Shown here: positions 9,003-18,244 of the stretch, piece by piece
Layout: each line of letters begins with the position of its first letter
Position numbering within the stretch: the first letter of the stretch is position 1
Source of the DNA: Gemmatimonadota bacterium
Lineage (GTDB): Bacteria; Gemmatimonadota; Gemmatimonadetes; Gemmatimonadales; Gemmatimonadaceae
NCBI GenBank assembly: GCA_026387935.1
Contig: JAPLKU010000021.1
Span: forward strand, 124,001-188,000
DNA length: 64,000 nt
Direction of reading: 5' to 3'
Position numbers and translations under genes: made by a program
Notes under the pieces: model-generated
The model's input: only the letters and a program-made list of their open reading frames with translations
Database searches by the model: none
What the model was told of the DNA's origin: nothing

Positions 9003-9224
9003 TTACTTCCCTCCGATGCGGGCAGTGCCCGCCGTTTTCACGCTGCTCTCGCGCAGCACCGTCTTGAGTCGAGCCACGTCCTTGCGGATGACGCGCAACC
9101 GAAGCGGATCCTCCAAGGGCTGCGTGCCGCCGCGAAACCGCAGGTTGAAGCGCTCACGCTCCAGCTCCGCGATGCGGGTGGCGATTTCTTCAGGCGAGAG
9201 TTCGCGGATCTGTGTCGGCTTCAT
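9003..9224 (-). CDS. rpmC: 50S ribosomal protein L29
   Basis: A 73-residue helical-hairpin protein beside the exit tunnel and part of the SRP/trigger factor dock. It begins [20 protein letters not shown] and has the conserved [28 protein letters not shown]. Its start overlaps rplP by 4 bp. Confidence 0.96.
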   Translation of the reverse strand: MKPTQIRELSPEEIATRIAELERERFNLRFRGGTQPLEDPLRLRVIRKDVARLKTVLRESSVKTAGTARIGGK

Positions 9225-9643
9225 TCCGTGTGCGCCTCCTCGCGCGCCACAAACTTCGTGCGAATGCCGATCTTCGCCGCGGCCAGGCCTAGGGCCTTCT
9301 GCGCGAGCGCCTTGTCGACACCCTCGATTTCAAACATCACGCGGCCCGGCTTGACCACCGCCACCCAGAGCTCCGGCGATCCCTTGCCCTTGCCCATACG
9401 GGTTTCGGCCGGCTTCTTCGTGACCGGCTTGTCCGGGAACACGCGAATCCAAACCTTGCCGCCGCGCTTGATGTGACGCGTCAGCGCCACACGAGCGGCT
9501 TCGATCTGCCGCGCCGTGATCCAACCTGGATCAAGCGCCTGCAGGCCGAAGTGCCCGAACGACACTTCGCTCCCACGGGTCGCGATGCCGTTCATGCGAC
9601 CCTTGAACTGTTTTCGGAATTTGACGCGCTTTGGTGACAGCAT
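9221..9643 (-). CDS. rplP: 50S ribosomal protein L16
   Basis: The 140-residue L16 lies near the peptidyl-transferase centre. It starts [16 protein letters not shown] and contains [47 protein letters not shown], the L16 signature. It is separated from rpsC by a 68-bp gap filled with a heptamer tract. Confidence 0.98.
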   Translation of the reverse strand: MLSPKRVKFRKQFKGRMNGIATRGSEVSFGHFGLQALDPGWITARQIEAARVALTRHIKRGGKVWIRVFPDKPVTKKPAETRMGKGKGSPELWVAVVKPGRVMFEIEGVDKALAQKALGLAAAKIGIRTKFVAREEAHTE

Positions 9644-9669
9644 TGTCTATCGTGAGCTGATGGTGTTGT

Positions 9670-9711
9670 CCGTCGCCTGCCTGCTACCGTCTATTGCCTA
9701 CCGTCTGTTCG
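9670..9711. repeat. Heptamer-periodic tract between rplP and rpsC
   Basis: Six exact-phase 7-base units, CCGTCGC, CTGCCTG, CTACCGT, CTATTGC, CTACCGT and CTGTTCG, run to the base before the rpsC stop (TTA at 9712-9714). CTACCGT occurs twice unchanged. This is one of the clearest members of the family. Confidence 0.6.
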
Positions 9712-10374
9712 TTACGCGTCGGTCGAGTATGTCTTTCCACGCCGATCTTCAACGACTTCGCCCTTGAAGATCCAGACCTTCACGCCAATCGTGCCGAACG
9801 TCGTCTTCGCCGTGCTCGTGGCGTAATCGATATCCGCGCGCAACGTGTGAAGGGGCACACGACCCTCGTGGTAACCCTCGACGCGCGCGATTTCCGCACC
9901 GCCGAGACGGCCACCGCACTTCACCTTGATGCCGCCGGCGCCCATGCGCATCGCGCTCTGCACCGCGCGCTTCATCGCGCGACGGAACGAGATACGCTGC
10001 GCGAGCTGTGCCGCGATGTTGTCGGCGACCAGCTGCGCCTCGATCTCCGGGAGCTTGATCTCCTCCACATTCACGCCGACATCCTTGCCCGTCAGCTGCT
10101 GAAGCTCATTCTTGAGCTCCTCGACGCTCTGGCCCTTCTTGCCGATCACCACGCCCGGACGACCGGTGTGGATCGTCACCACCACCTTGCCAGGCTTGCG
10201 CTCGATGATGATGTCGCTGATCGCGGCGCCCGCGAGGCGCGCCTTCAGGTACTTCCGCAGCAACTCGTCTTCCTTGAGGAGTGCCGGAAAATCCTTGCCA
10301 GTGGCAAACCACTTCGAGCGCCACTGCTTCGAGACGCCGAGGCGAAAGCCGATCGGATTAGTCTTCTGTCCCAT
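9712..10374 (-). CDS. rpsC: 30S ribosomal protein S3
   Basis: The 220-residue S3 forms part of the mRNA entry site. The N-terminal [12 protein letters not shown], the KH domain with [18 protein letters not shown], and the C-terminal [19 protein letters not shown] and VWIFKGEVV blocks are complete. The stop-start TAATG overlap with rplV indicates coupling. Confidence 0.98.
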   Translation of the reverse strand: MGQKTNPIGFRLGVSKQWRSKWFATGKDFPALLKEDELLRKYLKARLAGAAISDIIIERKPGKVVVTIHTGRPGVVIGKKGQSVEELKNELQQLTGKDVGVNVEEIKLPEIEAQLVADNIAAQLAQRISFRRAMKRAVQSAMRMGAGGIKVKCGGRLGGAEIARVEGYHEGRVPLHTLRADIDYATSTAKTTFGTIGVKVWIFKGEVVEDRRGKTYSTDA

Positions 10375-10751
10375 TAGCGAGCCTTCTTGCGCTTAGGTGC
10401 CTGTTGATCGGCCACGAAGATTTCGACGTGGCTGGTCCGCTTCTTGATCGGAGTCGCGCGGCCCATCGCGGCGGGCATGAAGCGCTTGAGCTTCGGGCCT
10501 TCGTTGATGATCGCGTGCGTGATGAACAAATCGTCCACATCGAGCGCTTCGCTCGAGGCACGAGCCGCTTGCTCGGCATTCGCGACGGCGCTCTTCAGCA
10601 CCTTCTCGATCTGCTTGGCCGCGAGCTTCTTGCTGAACCGCAGCAACGCGAACGCTTCATTGACTCGCTTGCCACGGACCTGGTCGATGACCAAGCGCAT
10701 CTTGTACGGCGACTGCCGCGTCGTCCGCTGGATCGCGCGTGATTCTGTCAT
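10374..10751 (-). CDS. rplV: 50S ribosomal protein L22
   Basis: The 125-residue L22 lines the peptide exit tunnel. The start [26 protein letters not shown] and the beta-hairpin/C-terminal part [27 protein letters not shown] are characteristic; the hairpin is the site of macrolide-resistance mutations in other bacteria and looks normal here. Its first base overlaps the stop of rpsC. Confidence 0.97.
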   Translation of the reverse strand: MTESRAIQRTTRQSPYKMRLVIDQVRGKRVNEAFALLRFSKKLAAKQIEKVLKSAVANAEQAARASSEALDVDDLFITHAIINEGPKLKRFMPAAMGRATPIKKRTSHVEIFVADQQAPKRKKAR

Positions 10752-10754
10752 GGG

Positions 10755-11129
10755 TTACTTGCCTCCCTTGGCAGCTGCGCCTGGCTTCGCTTTCGCGTCG
10801 CTCGATGCCTTGGGTGCCGCCTTGGGCGCCGCCGCTGGCGCCGCCGCTGCCGGCGCCGCTTCCGTTGCGCGCGCCATCGTGTGGCCGCGGAACGTGCGTG
10901 TCGGTGAGAACTCGCCGAGCTTGTGTCCGACCATGTTTTCCGTCACGTACACGGGAACGAACTTGTTCCCGTTGTGAACGGCGAAGGTGTGCCCGACGAA
11001 GTCGGGAAGCACCGTGCTCGCACGAGACCAGGTCTTCATGACCTTCTTCTCGCTGCGGGCATTCTGGGCGTCTACGCGCTTGCGCAGGCTGTCCTGAACG
11101 AATGGGCCCTTCTTTACGCTACGTGCCAT
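10755..11129 (-). CDS. rpsS: 30S ribosomal protein S19 with Ala/Lys-rich C-terminal tail
   Basis: Residues 1-88 are a standard S19 ([60 protein letters not shown]). A tail of about 35 residues rich in Ala, Pro and Lys ([20 protein letters not shown]...) replaces the normal end, giving 124 residues. The tail resembles that of L4 in the same operon. Confidence 0.96.
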   Translation of the reverse strand: MARSVKKGPFVQDSLRKRVDAQNARSEKKVMKTWSRASTVLPDFVGHTFAVHNGNKFVPVYVTENMVGHKLGEFSPTRTFRGHTMARATEAAPAAAAPAAAPKAAPKASSDAKAKPGAAAKGGK

Positions 11130-11172
11130 CGTGTCGAATCCGGGTTGTGATACTGTATTCGATCGCTAACGC

Positions 11173-12003
11173 TTACTGCGTGGCCTTGCCGCGCTTGCGT
11201 CCGCGCACGATCAACCGTGTCGACGCCTTCTTCTTGTTGCGGGTCTTGACGCCTTCCTTTTTTCCCCACGGGCTCACCACGTTCCGGCCGCCGCGCGTAC
11301 GGCCACCGTGCGGGTGATCCACCGGGTTCATGACTTCGCCGCGAACGCGCGGGCGACGTCCTTCCCAGCGCATGCGACCGGCTTTGCCCCACGAGAGCAA
11401 CTCATGCTCCGCGTTGCCCACTTCGCCGATCGTTGCCAGACACTCGCCATGGATCATCCGCATTTCGGTGGAGGCCATGCGCAGCGTCACGTAGTCGCCT
11501 TCCTTCGCCACGACCTGGAGGCTCGTGCCGGCGCTACGCGCCATCTGGCCACCCTTGCCACGGATCAGTTCCACGTTGTGCACCGCCGTACCGAGCGGCA
11601 CTTCCTTCAGCGGCATCGCGTTGCCGGTACGGACGTCCGAGCCCGGACCTGACACGATCTGGTCGCCCTGCACCAGACCCTTCGCGTGCAGGATGTAACG
11701 CTTCTCGCCGTCGGTGTACTCGACGAGCGCGATGCGCGCGGAACGGTTCGGATCGTACTCGATCTCCTTGATCGTGCCCACGATCCCGAACTTGTTCCGC
11801 TTGAAATCGATCAGGCGATACATCCGCTTGTGACCGCCACCAAGGCGGCGCATGGAGATGTGGCCGTGGTTGTCACGCCCGCCCGTACGCTTCACGGGCT
11901 CGAGCAGCGACTTCTCCGGCGTGGACCTGGTGACCACGTCATTGTCCGGCACTGAGCGGAACCGCGAGCTCTTTGTGACCGGCTTGAACTGGCGAATGCC
12001 CAT
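11173..12003 (-). CDS. rplB: 50S ribosomal protein L2
   Basis: The 276-residue L2 is needed for subunit association and peptidyl transfer. The conserved His lies in [17 protein letters not shown], where most bacteria read VDHPHGGGEG; the Gly-rich loop is altered but the His is kept. Other blocks, such as [20 protein letters not shown] and [19 protein letters not shown], are normal. It lies 4 bp after rplW. Confidence 0.97.
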   Translation of the reverse strand: MGIRQFKPVTKSSRFRSVPDNDVVTRSTPEKSLLEPVKRTGGRDNHGHISMRRLGGGHKRMYRLIDFKRNKFGIVGTIKEIEYDPNRSARIALVEYTDGEKRYILHAKGLVQGDQIVSGPGSDVRTGNAMPLKEVPLGTAVHNVELIRGKGGQMARSAGTSLQVVAKEGDYVTLRMASTEMRMIHGECLATIGEVGNAEHELLSWGKAGRMRWEGRRPRVRGEVMNPVDHPHGGRTRGGRNVVSPWGKKEGVKTRNKKKASTRLIVRGRKRGKATQ

Positions 12004-12007
12004 TGGC

Positions 12008-12295
12008 TTAACCCTCGAAGATCTCGATCGTGTCGCCGGCCTTCAGCGTCACGATGGCCTTTTTCCAACGCGGACGGAGTCCTGATTTTCCGCCCATGCG
12101 ACGCGGCTTGCCGCGCTGCTGCGACGTCCACACACCCGTGACCTTCACGCCGAACAACGACTCGATCGCCTGCCGGATCGAGATCTTGTTCGCCGTCGGA
12201 TGCACTTCAAATGTGTATTCACCACGGTCCTGAAACGCCGCTGAGCTCTTCTCAGTGACGATCGGACGAACGATGGTGCGATTGATGGTTGGCAT
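12008..12295 (-). CDS. rplW: 50S ribosomal protein L23
   Basis: A 95-residue protein at the exit-tunnel rim, docking site of trigger factor and [33 protein letters not shown] and the [24 protein letters not shown] block identify it. It lies between rplD and rplB with 3-4 bp gaps. Confidence 0.97.
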   Translation of the reverse strand: MPTINRTIVRPIVTEKSSAAFQDRGEYTFEVHPTANKISIRQAIESLFGVKVTGVWTSQQRGKPRRMGGKSGLRPRWKKAIVTLKAGDTIEIFEG

Positions 12296-12298
12296 GGC

Positions 12299-13228
12299 TT
12301 ACTTCCCCTTCTTTTTCGCGACGGCTTTGCCCGGCTTCTTCGCAGCGCTCTCGACGGCCGGCTTCTTCGCCGCTGCCTTTGGAGCTGCCTTTGGAGCTGC
12401 CTTTGAAGCTGCCTTTGAAGCTGCCTTTGGAGCTGCCTTGCGCGCCGCCACCTTGGCCGACGCCTTCTTGGCCGCAACTTTCTTTGCGGACTTGGCCTTT
12501 CCTTCAGCAGCGTTGCCTTCAGCCTTGCGGCTGCGTTCCTGCTTCTTCTTGACGACCTTCACCTTCGCCAACGCCTTTTCGGACACCGGCGCGAGCGCCG
12601 TACCGAGGGCGGCCGACTCCACGAGCACGACATCCGACCAGAGGACGTGGTAGGTCGTGGCATCCGAGTACGGCATCACATGCACCTTCGGGAGATTTCG
12701 CCCCGAGAGAAACACGTTGTTCTTCACGCCGTCTGTGAGGATCAGGACTTTTTTATGCGCAATGTCGAGCCGCGCGAGCAACTGCAGGAGGGTGGACGTC
12801 TTCGGCGTGTCGTACCCGAACAAGTCAATCACGTGCAGCGCCCCTTCACCGGCACGGGCGTTGAGCGCGCTCTTGCGAGCGAGCGCCTTCGCCTGGCGCG
12901 GCATCGACTGCGTGTACTTGCGCGGCGTCGGACCGAACACCGTACCACCGCCCGGCCAGTTTGGTGCGCGGATCGAGCCCTGACGGGCGCGACCGGTGCC
13001 CTTCTGACGCCACGGCTTCTGGTTACCACCCACCACCAGGCCACGCGTCTTGGTCGAGTGCGTGCCCTGGCGCTGGTTGGCCAGATACATCTTCACCGCG
13101 AGATGCATCGCGGCCATGTTCACAGTCCCGTCATACGTCTCGTCAGGGAGCGCCACGCGATCACGCGGGGTGCCCTGCGCCGAGAAGGCCAAGGCCTGGA
13201 CGGGTGTTCCTGTCGTTGATTCGGCCAT
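12299..13228 (-). CDS. rplD: 50S ribosomal protein L4 with histone H1-like C-terminal tail
   Basis: Residues 1-225 are L4, with the tunnel loop KPWRQKGTGRARQGSIRAPNWPGGGTVFGP and a normal C-terminal half (VLILTDGVKNNVFLSGRN). The last 85 residues are an Ala/Lys/Pro tail with KAAPKAASKAASKAAPKAAP-type repeats, resembling bacterial histone H1-like tails. Normal L4 is about 205-215 residues; this is 309. In E. coli L4 is the S10-operon repressor. The tail is encoded partly by a 12-bp tandem repeat listed separately. Confidence 0.96.
   Translation of the reverse strand: MAESTTGTPVQALAFSAQGTPRDRVALPDETYDGTVNMAAMHLAVKMYLANQRQGTHSTKTRGLVVGGNQKPWRQKGTGRARQGSIRAPNWPGGGTVFGPTPRKYTQSMPRQAKALARKSALNARAGEGALHVIDLFGYDTPKTSTLLQLLARLDIAHKKVLILTDGVKNNVFLSGRNLPKVHVMPYSDATTYHVLWSDVVLVESAALGTALAPVSEKALAKVKVVKKKQERSRKAEGNAAEGKAKSAKKVAAKKASAKVAARKAAPKAASKAASKAAPKAAPKAAAKKPAVESAAKKPGKAVAKKKGK
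12378..12437. repeat. 12-bp tandem repeat inside the rplD tail
   Basis: Five consecutive copies of TTTGGAGCTGCC, two of them with GAA in place of GGA, encode the repeated Ala-Ala-Pro-Lys / Ala-Ala-Ser-Lys tetrapeptides of the L4 tail. The period is a multiple of three, so copy-number change would keep the frame. Confidence 0.85.
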
Positions 13229-13239
13229 GTGTATGTCCG

Positions 13240-13923
13240 TTATCCCTGCTTGCGGACCAGCACGATCCCGTTCTTCGGACCGGCGACTGAGCCGCGGATG
13301 TAGATGAGGTTGCGCTCCGCGTCGATTTTCTCGACGCGAAGGTGCGTCTGCGTGTGACGCGCGGCGCCGTAGTGGCCCGGCATCTTCTTGCCCTTGATCA
13401 CGCGCGACGGATCTGTGCCGGCGCCGATTGATCCGGGACGACGGTGCTTGGTGTTGCCGTGCGTGTTCGGACCGCCGCCAATGCCATAGCGCTTGACGAC
13501 GCCCTGGAAGCCGCGACCCTTGCTCGTGCCAGTCACCTTCACCGTGTCGCCCGGGGTGAAGATGCCGACCGTCACCTTGTCACCAACAGCGTACGTCGGA
13601 ATCTCCGGATTCTTGCCCGGTGCGTCGTCAAGGCGGAACGAACGCAGTACGGTCGGCGGCGCCGACAGCCCGGCCTTCGTCGCATGCGCAACTTCGGCCT
13701 TCGCTGCACGACCACCACGCGGCGTGTGCTCGCCCTTCTTCGATTCGCGAGCCAGGCGCTGCGCGCCCATGCCGAGTTCGACGGCGGCAAAGCCCGACGT
13801 CTCCTTCGCCACAACCTTCGTGACCGGATTCGGCTCGGCTTCTACAACCGTCACGGGAATCTGCTGTCCCGCTTCGTTGAAAATCTGGGTCATGCCCAGC
13901 TTGCGACCAATAATCCCGATCAT
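13240..13923 (-). CDS. rplC: 50S ribosomal protein L3
   Basis: An early-assembly protein of 227 residues reaching the peptidyl-transferase centre. It begins MIGIIGRKLGMTQIFNEAGQ and has the conserved GTSKGRGFQGVVKRYGIGGGPNTHGNTKHRRPGSIGAGTDPSRVIKGKKMPGHYG. It lies 3 bp after rpsJ. Confidence 0.97.
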   Translation of the reverse strand: MIGIIGRKLGMTQIFNEAGQQIPVTVVEAEPNPVTKVVAKETSGFAAVELGMGAQRLARESKKGEHTPRGGRAAKAEVAHATKAGLSAPPTVLRSFRLDDAPGKNPEIPTYAVGDKVTVGIFTPGDTVKVTGTSKGRGFQGVVKRYGIGGGPNTHGNTKHRRPGSIGAGTDPSRVIKGKKMPGHYGAARHTQTHLRVEKIDAERNLIYIRGSVAGPKNGIVLVRKQG

Positions 13924-13926
13924 CGG

Positions 13927-14235
13927 CTATTCCACCTTGATCTCGACGTCCACGCCAGCCGGCAGATCGAGCTTTGTGAGCGCGTCCACTGTCTGAGCAC
14001 GCGAATCGAGGATGTCGATTACGCGCTTGTGCGTCTTCAGTTCGAACTGCTCGCGCGACTTCTTGTCCACGTGCGGCGAGCGCAGCACAGTCCATCGCTG
14101 CGTCTTCGTCGGCAACGGGATCGGCCCCGACACCTGCGCGCCGGTCTTCTCGGCCGTGCGCACGATGTCGCCCGCCGCCTGGTCAATCACGGCGTGGTCA
14201 AAAGCCTTCAGTCGAATTCGGATTCTTCCTGCCAT
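13927..14235 (-). CDS. rpsJ: 30S ribosomal protein S10
   Basis: A 102-residue first gene of the classical S10 operon; also the NusB partner (NusE) in antitermination. [21 protein letters not shown] and [26 protein letters not shown] are standard. A 42-bp gap with a heptamer tract separates it from tuf. Confidence 0.98.
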   Translation of the reverse strand: MAGRIRIRLKAFDHAVIDQAAGDIVRTAEKTGAQVSGPIPLPTKTQRWTVLRSPHVDKKSREQFELKTHKRVIDILDSRAQTVDALTKLDLPAGVDVEIKVE

Positions 14236-14243
14236 GTACGCCT

Positions 14244-14284
14244 CGTAGCTCGTTGTTCTACCGTCTACCGTCTTTTTTTACTTA
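14244..14284. repeat. Heptamer-periodic tract between rpsJ and tuf
   Basis: Units CGTAGCT, CGTTGTT, CTACCGT, CTACCGT, CTTTTTT follow in 7-bp phase up to the tuf stop (TTA at 14278-14280). CTACCGT is perfectly duplicated at 14258-14271. Read in the direction of the genes the unit is ACGGTAG and contains TAG. Confidence 0.6.
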
Positions 14285-15480
14285 AGAATCTTCGTGATCA
14301 CGCCCGAACCCACCGTGCGACCGCCTTCGCGAATGGCGAAACGCAACTGCGTTTCCATTGCGACCGGCATGATCAGCTCGATGACCATCTGCGTGTTGTC
14401 GCCCGGCATCACCATCTCCGTGCCCTCGGGGAGCTCAATCGAGCCCGTCACGTCGGTCGTACGGAGATAGAACTGCGGCCGGTAGCCCTTGAAGAACGGC
14501 GTGTGACGGCCGCCTTCATCCTTCGTGAGGACGTACACCTCGGCTTCGAATTTCGTGTGCGGGGTGATCGAACCCGGCTTCGCCAGCACCATGCCGCGCT
14601 CGATGTCCTTCTTGTCCACGCCGCGGAGGAGGAGACCGACGTTGTCGCCGGCCTGACCGTCATCCAGCAGCTTCCGGAACATTTCGACGCCCGTGACGAT
14701 CGTCTTCTTGTCCGTGCCGAAGCCGACCAGTTCGAGCTCGTCGCCCACCTTCACCTTGCCGCGGTCAATACGACCCGTGGCCACCGTGCCGCGACCCGTG
14801 ATCGAAAACACGTCTTCGACCGGCATCAGCATCGGCTTGTCCACTTCGCGAACGGGCTGCGGAATGAACGTGTCGAGCGCGTCATACAGCTCCTGAATCT
14901 TCGCAATCCAGGCGGCATCGCCATCGATCGCCTTGATCGCGGAACCGCGAATCACCGGGGCGTTGTCGCCGTCGTAGTTGTACTTGGAGAGCAACTCGCG
15001 GACTTCGAGCTCGACGAGGTCGAGGAGCTCGCTGTCTTCCACGAGATCGCACTTGTTGAGGAACACGACAATCTTCGGCACGTTCACCTGACGGGCGAGC
15101 AGGATGTGCTCGCGCGTCTGCGGCATCGGGCCGTCCAGGGCGCTCACCACGAGAATCGCGCCGTCCATCTGCGCGGCGCCCGTGATCATGTTCTTCACAT
15201 AGTCCGCGTGGCCAGGGCAGTCGACGTGCGCATAGTGACGCGCGGTCGTCTCGTACTCCACGTGCGACGTGGCAATGGTGAGAATCTTCGTTGGGTCACG
15301 ACGGCCCTGCGACTCGGACGCCTTGGCGACCTGATCGTAGGCGATGTACTTCGTACTGAAGCCCTTTTCCGCCGAGATCTTCGTCAGGGCTGCCGTCAGC
15401 GTCGTCTTGCCATGGTCAACGTGACCGATGGTTCCGACGTTTACGTGCGGCTTATTCCGCTCGAACTTTGCCTTGGCCAT
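14278..15480 (-). CDS. tuf: Elongation factor Tu with divergent switch I
   Basis: The 400-residue EF-Tu delivers aminoacyl-tRNA to the ribosome. G1 is GHVDHGKT (about residue 19), G3 is DCPGH, G4 is NKCD, G5 is GSAIKA, and the C-terminus ends SGVITKILK. Domains II and III look normal. The switch I/effector loop is odd: after YIAYDQV it reads [18 protein letters not shown] and then ATSHVEYET, where nearly all bacteria have APEEKARGITI. The Mg-coordinating Thr is kept (Thr68 here) but Arg-Gly before it are Lys-Ile. It is the only tuf in the window; there is none in the tRNA-secE cluster. Confidence 0.97.
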   Translation of the reverse strand: MAKAKFERNKPHVNVGTIGHVDHGKTTLTAALTKISAEKGFSTKYIAYDQVAKASESQGRRDPTKILTIATSHVEYETTARHYAHVDCPGHADYVKNMITGAAQMDGAILVVSALDGPMPQTREHILLARQVNVPKIVVFLNKCDLVEDSELLDLVELEVRELLSKYNYDGDNAPVIRGSAIKAIDGDAAWIAKIQELYDALDTFIPQPVREVDKPMLMPVEDVFSITGRGTVATGRIDRGKVKVGDELELVGFGTDKKTIVTGVEMFRKLLDDGQAGDNVGLLLRGVDKKDIERGMVLAKPGSITPHTKFEAEVYVLTKDEGGRHTPFFKGYRPQFYLRTTDVTGSIELPEGTEMVMPGDNTQMVIELIMPVAMETQLRFAIREGGRTVGSGVITKILK

Positions 15481-15494
15481 GATGTGCGTCCTGA

Positions 15495-15558
15495 GAAAGG
15501 AAAAAGTGAAAAGTGGTGAGAACCTGTTTCTTACTGCTTACTGCTTACTTACTTCTGC
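15495..15558. repeat. Heptamer-periodic tract between tuf and fusA
   Basis: Units AAAAGTG twice (15502-15515), GTGAGAA, then after a 1-base slip CTGTTTC, TTACTGC, TTACTGC, TTACTTA, CTTCTGC. The last units include the fusA stop codon (TTA at 15549-15551) and continue into its last codons. In the sense of the genes the unit is GCAGTAA. Confidence 0.6.
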
Positions 15559-17684
15559 TTCGCAACAATCTCTTCCGCCTTCGACTTCGGCACTTCGTCA
15601 TAGTGCGCGAACTCCATCGAGTACACCGCGCGGCCCTGCGACATCGAACGGAGCTTCGTCGAATACCCGAACATCTCCGAGAGCGGCACCGTGCACTCGA
15701 TGACCTGCGCTTCGCCACGCTGCGTCATGCCGCCAATCTTACCGCGGCGCGACGACACGTCACCAAGCACGTCGCCCATGAACGCATCAGGCGTCACGAC
15801 TTCAACATTCATCAGCGGTTCGAGCAGCACCGGATGCGCCAGACGACACGCTTCCTTGATGGCCATTGAGCCCGCAATCTTGAACGCCATTTCGCTCGAG
15901 TCCACGTCATGGTATGAGCCGTAGACCAGCGCAACCTTCACGTCCACCATCGGGTAGCCGGCCAGCACGCCGTTTTCCAGCGCTTCCCTGATGCCGGCTT
16001 CGACGGGCTTGATGTACTCGCGCGGGATCGTGCCACCGACAATCTCGTCCTCGAACACGAAGCCTTGACCTGGCTCCGCCGGACCGACGTTGATGACCAC
16101 GTGGCCGTACTGGCCCTTACCGCCCGACTGACGGATGAACTTGCCTTCGACTTTGTTGACCTGTTTGCGGATGGTTTCGCGATAGGCCACCTGCGGGCGC
16201 CCAACGTTCGCGTCCACCTTGAACTCGCGCATCATGCGGTCGACGATGATCTCGAGGTGCAGTTCGCCCATGCCCGAGATGATCGTCTGCGACGTTTCGG
16301 CGTCCGAGTGCACGCGGAACGTTGGATCTTCTTCCGCCAGCTTCTGCAGCGCGATGGCCAGCTTGTCCTGGTCGGCCTTCGTCTTCGGCTCAATGGCGAC
16401 GTCGATGACTGGCGCCGGGAACTTCATCGCCTCGAGAATAATCGCGTGATCTTCATCGCAGAGCGTGTCGCCGGTGCGCGTGTCCTTGAGGCCGATGGCG
16501 GCGGCAATGTCGCCCGCGCGCACTTCTTCGATCTCTTCACGCTTGTTGGCGTGCATCTGCAGCAGACGGCCCACGCGCTACGTCTTGTCCTTCGTCGAGT
16601 TATAGACGCCCGAGCCCGCCTTCAGCACGCCGGAATAGACGCGGAAGAACGTCAGCTTTCCGACAAACGGATCGGTCGCAATCTTGAACGCGAGGGCCGC
16701 GAACGGCGACTCGTCGTTGGCAATACGGGTGTCGAGATGCTCGTCATGCGCCGGCAGGTGGCCCTGAATCGGGGGCACATCACTCGGCGCCGGGAGGAAA
16801 TCGATGACGGCATCGAGCAGCGCCTGCACGCCCTTGTTCTTGAACGAGGCGCCGCAGAGCACGGGCACGAAATGCATCTTGCACGTCGCCGCGCGAATCG
16901 CATGGCGGATTTCCTCATCCGTCAGCGTCTCGCCGGCCAGGTACTTCTCAATGAGCTCGTCGTCGTACTGAATCGCGGCCTCGACCAGCGCGTAGCGCGT
17001 CTTCTCGACGATTTCCTTCATGTCATCCGGGACATCCGTGACGGTGAAGGTCTTGCCGAGCGTCTCTTCGTTGAAGATGTACTGCTTGCGCTCGATGACG
17101 TCGATGTGGCCCGTGAAGAGCTCACCCGAGCCAACCGGCAGCTGGAGCGGATAAGCGTCCTTCGAGAGGCGCCCACGGATCATCTCCATGCAGCGTTCGA
17201 AGTTCGCGCCCACGCGGTCCATCTTGTTCGCGAAAATGATGCGCGGAACCTTGTAACGGTCGGCCTGGCGCCACACCGTTTCCGTCTGCGGCTCAACGCC
17301 GGCGACGGAATCGAGCAGCGTTACGGCGCCGTCGAGCACGCGCAGCGAACGCTCGACTTCAACGGTGAAGTCCACGTGGCCCGGCGTGTCAATGATATTG
17401 ATGCGGTATTCCGGGCCCGTCGCCGAGCCGGTGTCGTGCGACGATCCGTGGCGCTTCCAGAAACAGGTGGTAGCTGCCGACGTGATCGTGATTCCGCGTT
17501 CCTGTTCCTGCTCCATCCAGTCCATGGTGGCCGCGCCGTCATGAACTTCCCCGATCTTGTGCGACTTCCCCGTGTAATAGAGGATGCGCTCAGTCGTGGT
17601 CGTCTTCCCGGCATCAATGTGGGCCATGATGCCGATATTCCGATAATACTGCAGTTCAGTCTCGCGGCCGATCGTCTTGGACAA
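15549..17684 (-). CDS. fusA: Elongation factor G, interrupted by one in-frame TAG
   Basis: Full-length EF-G (711 sense codons) apart from one amber codon at 16578-16580 (codon 369, domain II). The first part has the G domain ([40 protein letters not shown]). After the stop the same frame continues [15 protein letters not shown] and holds domains III-V ([21 protein letters not shown]). Where the TAG stands, other EF-Gs have Glu in KERV, so a single GAG-to-TAG change explains it; there is no frameshift. The start is taken as TTG at 17682-17684 ([22 protein letters not shown]), since the next upstream candidates would add an unrelated extension. EF-G is essential and no second copy is seen here. 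Real translation would give a 368-residue fragment and possibly a GTG-started 341-residue one from 16574. Confidence 0.9.
16578..16580 (-). other. In-frame amber codon within fusA
   Basis: The plus strand reads CTA, that is TAG in the fusA frame, between codons for KDKT and RVGR. Both flanking halves are well-conserved EF-G sequence in one frame. Confidence 0.95.
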
Positions 17685-18244
17685 GTGCGTCGATTCTCGC
17701 GTCAGGTGTCGAACGTGCTTCCTACCGGGAACACAAACGCGGGTGGACCAGCGCCTCAGTGAGGCCGGTATCCATCCGCTGTCGCCGGGTACGTTCGCAT
17801 TGTTGCGCGAACGGGGACCCACGGCGCGTCGGGGATATTCTACTGGCGTCTCTCTCGAGAGCGTCCATCCCAAACGTCAAATTGTCCTGCGTTGCTTTTC
17901 GGGAACCTCAGCGCGGCACCACAGGCGTACTCCTGCTTGCCGTGCGTCATCAATCGGAGCGGTCCATCGCTCCATCGCGCGACCAACTGCAAACGCACAG
18001 CTAACCCGGTCGTTGGCGATCCCATATTTGCCGGCACGCAGTTCGCCGGAACAACACCTACACCAACCGAAAAACGTCGAAAAACTCCGGGTGTAAACAC
18101 ACTTCCCCCAGAGCCTTAGGAAGATAGTGGGGTGCGGCTCAGTGTCAACCGGCGCGGGTGGCTAGAAAACACCGCCTCGCAGCTCACGGGTGTGAATCGC
18201 CCTGCAGAACGCCCGCCGACACGGCGCTCCGTTCGAGATCCCCA
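17685..18244. other. 560-bp non-coding leader region upstream of fusA
   Basis: No convincing gene is seen on either strand; the short frames here lack homology to known families and have no ribosome-binding site. On the minus strand a TAGAAT (17837-17842) lies 19 bp below TGGACG (17862-17867), a possible weak fusA-tuf promoter. A small inverted repeat, GCCTCA-G-TGAGGC, at 17753-17765 would lie in the leader of that transcript. The region follows the stop of the small CYSF-type gene. Confidence 0.4.
17837..17867 (-). promoter_or_regulatory. Possible fusA-tuf-S10 promoter
   Basis: TGGACG (-35-like, four of six) and TAGAAT (-10-like, five of six) with a 19-bp spacer, about 150 bp upstream of the fusA start. 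The long spacer and imperfect -35 make this weak. Confidence 0.3.

Noticed and set aside
13444-15519. A 691-codon open frame on the plus strand opposite rplC-rpsJ-tuf
   Set aside because: It is antisense to three well-conserved genes. Its His/Arg/Leu/Asp-rich composition is what high-GC codon use gives in the complementary frame.
16578-16580. Pyrrolysine or selenocysteine recoding of the fusA stop
   Set aside because: The aligned residue is an ordinary Glu, the codon is TAG, no pyl genes are in the window, and no SECIS-like element would apply to TAG. An error or simple nonsense mutation is more economical.
17677-18096. Possible genes on either strand in the fusA upstream gap
   Set aside because: The short frames have no ribosome-binding site, no family resemblance and Arg/Ser-rich composition; treated as non-coding leader.
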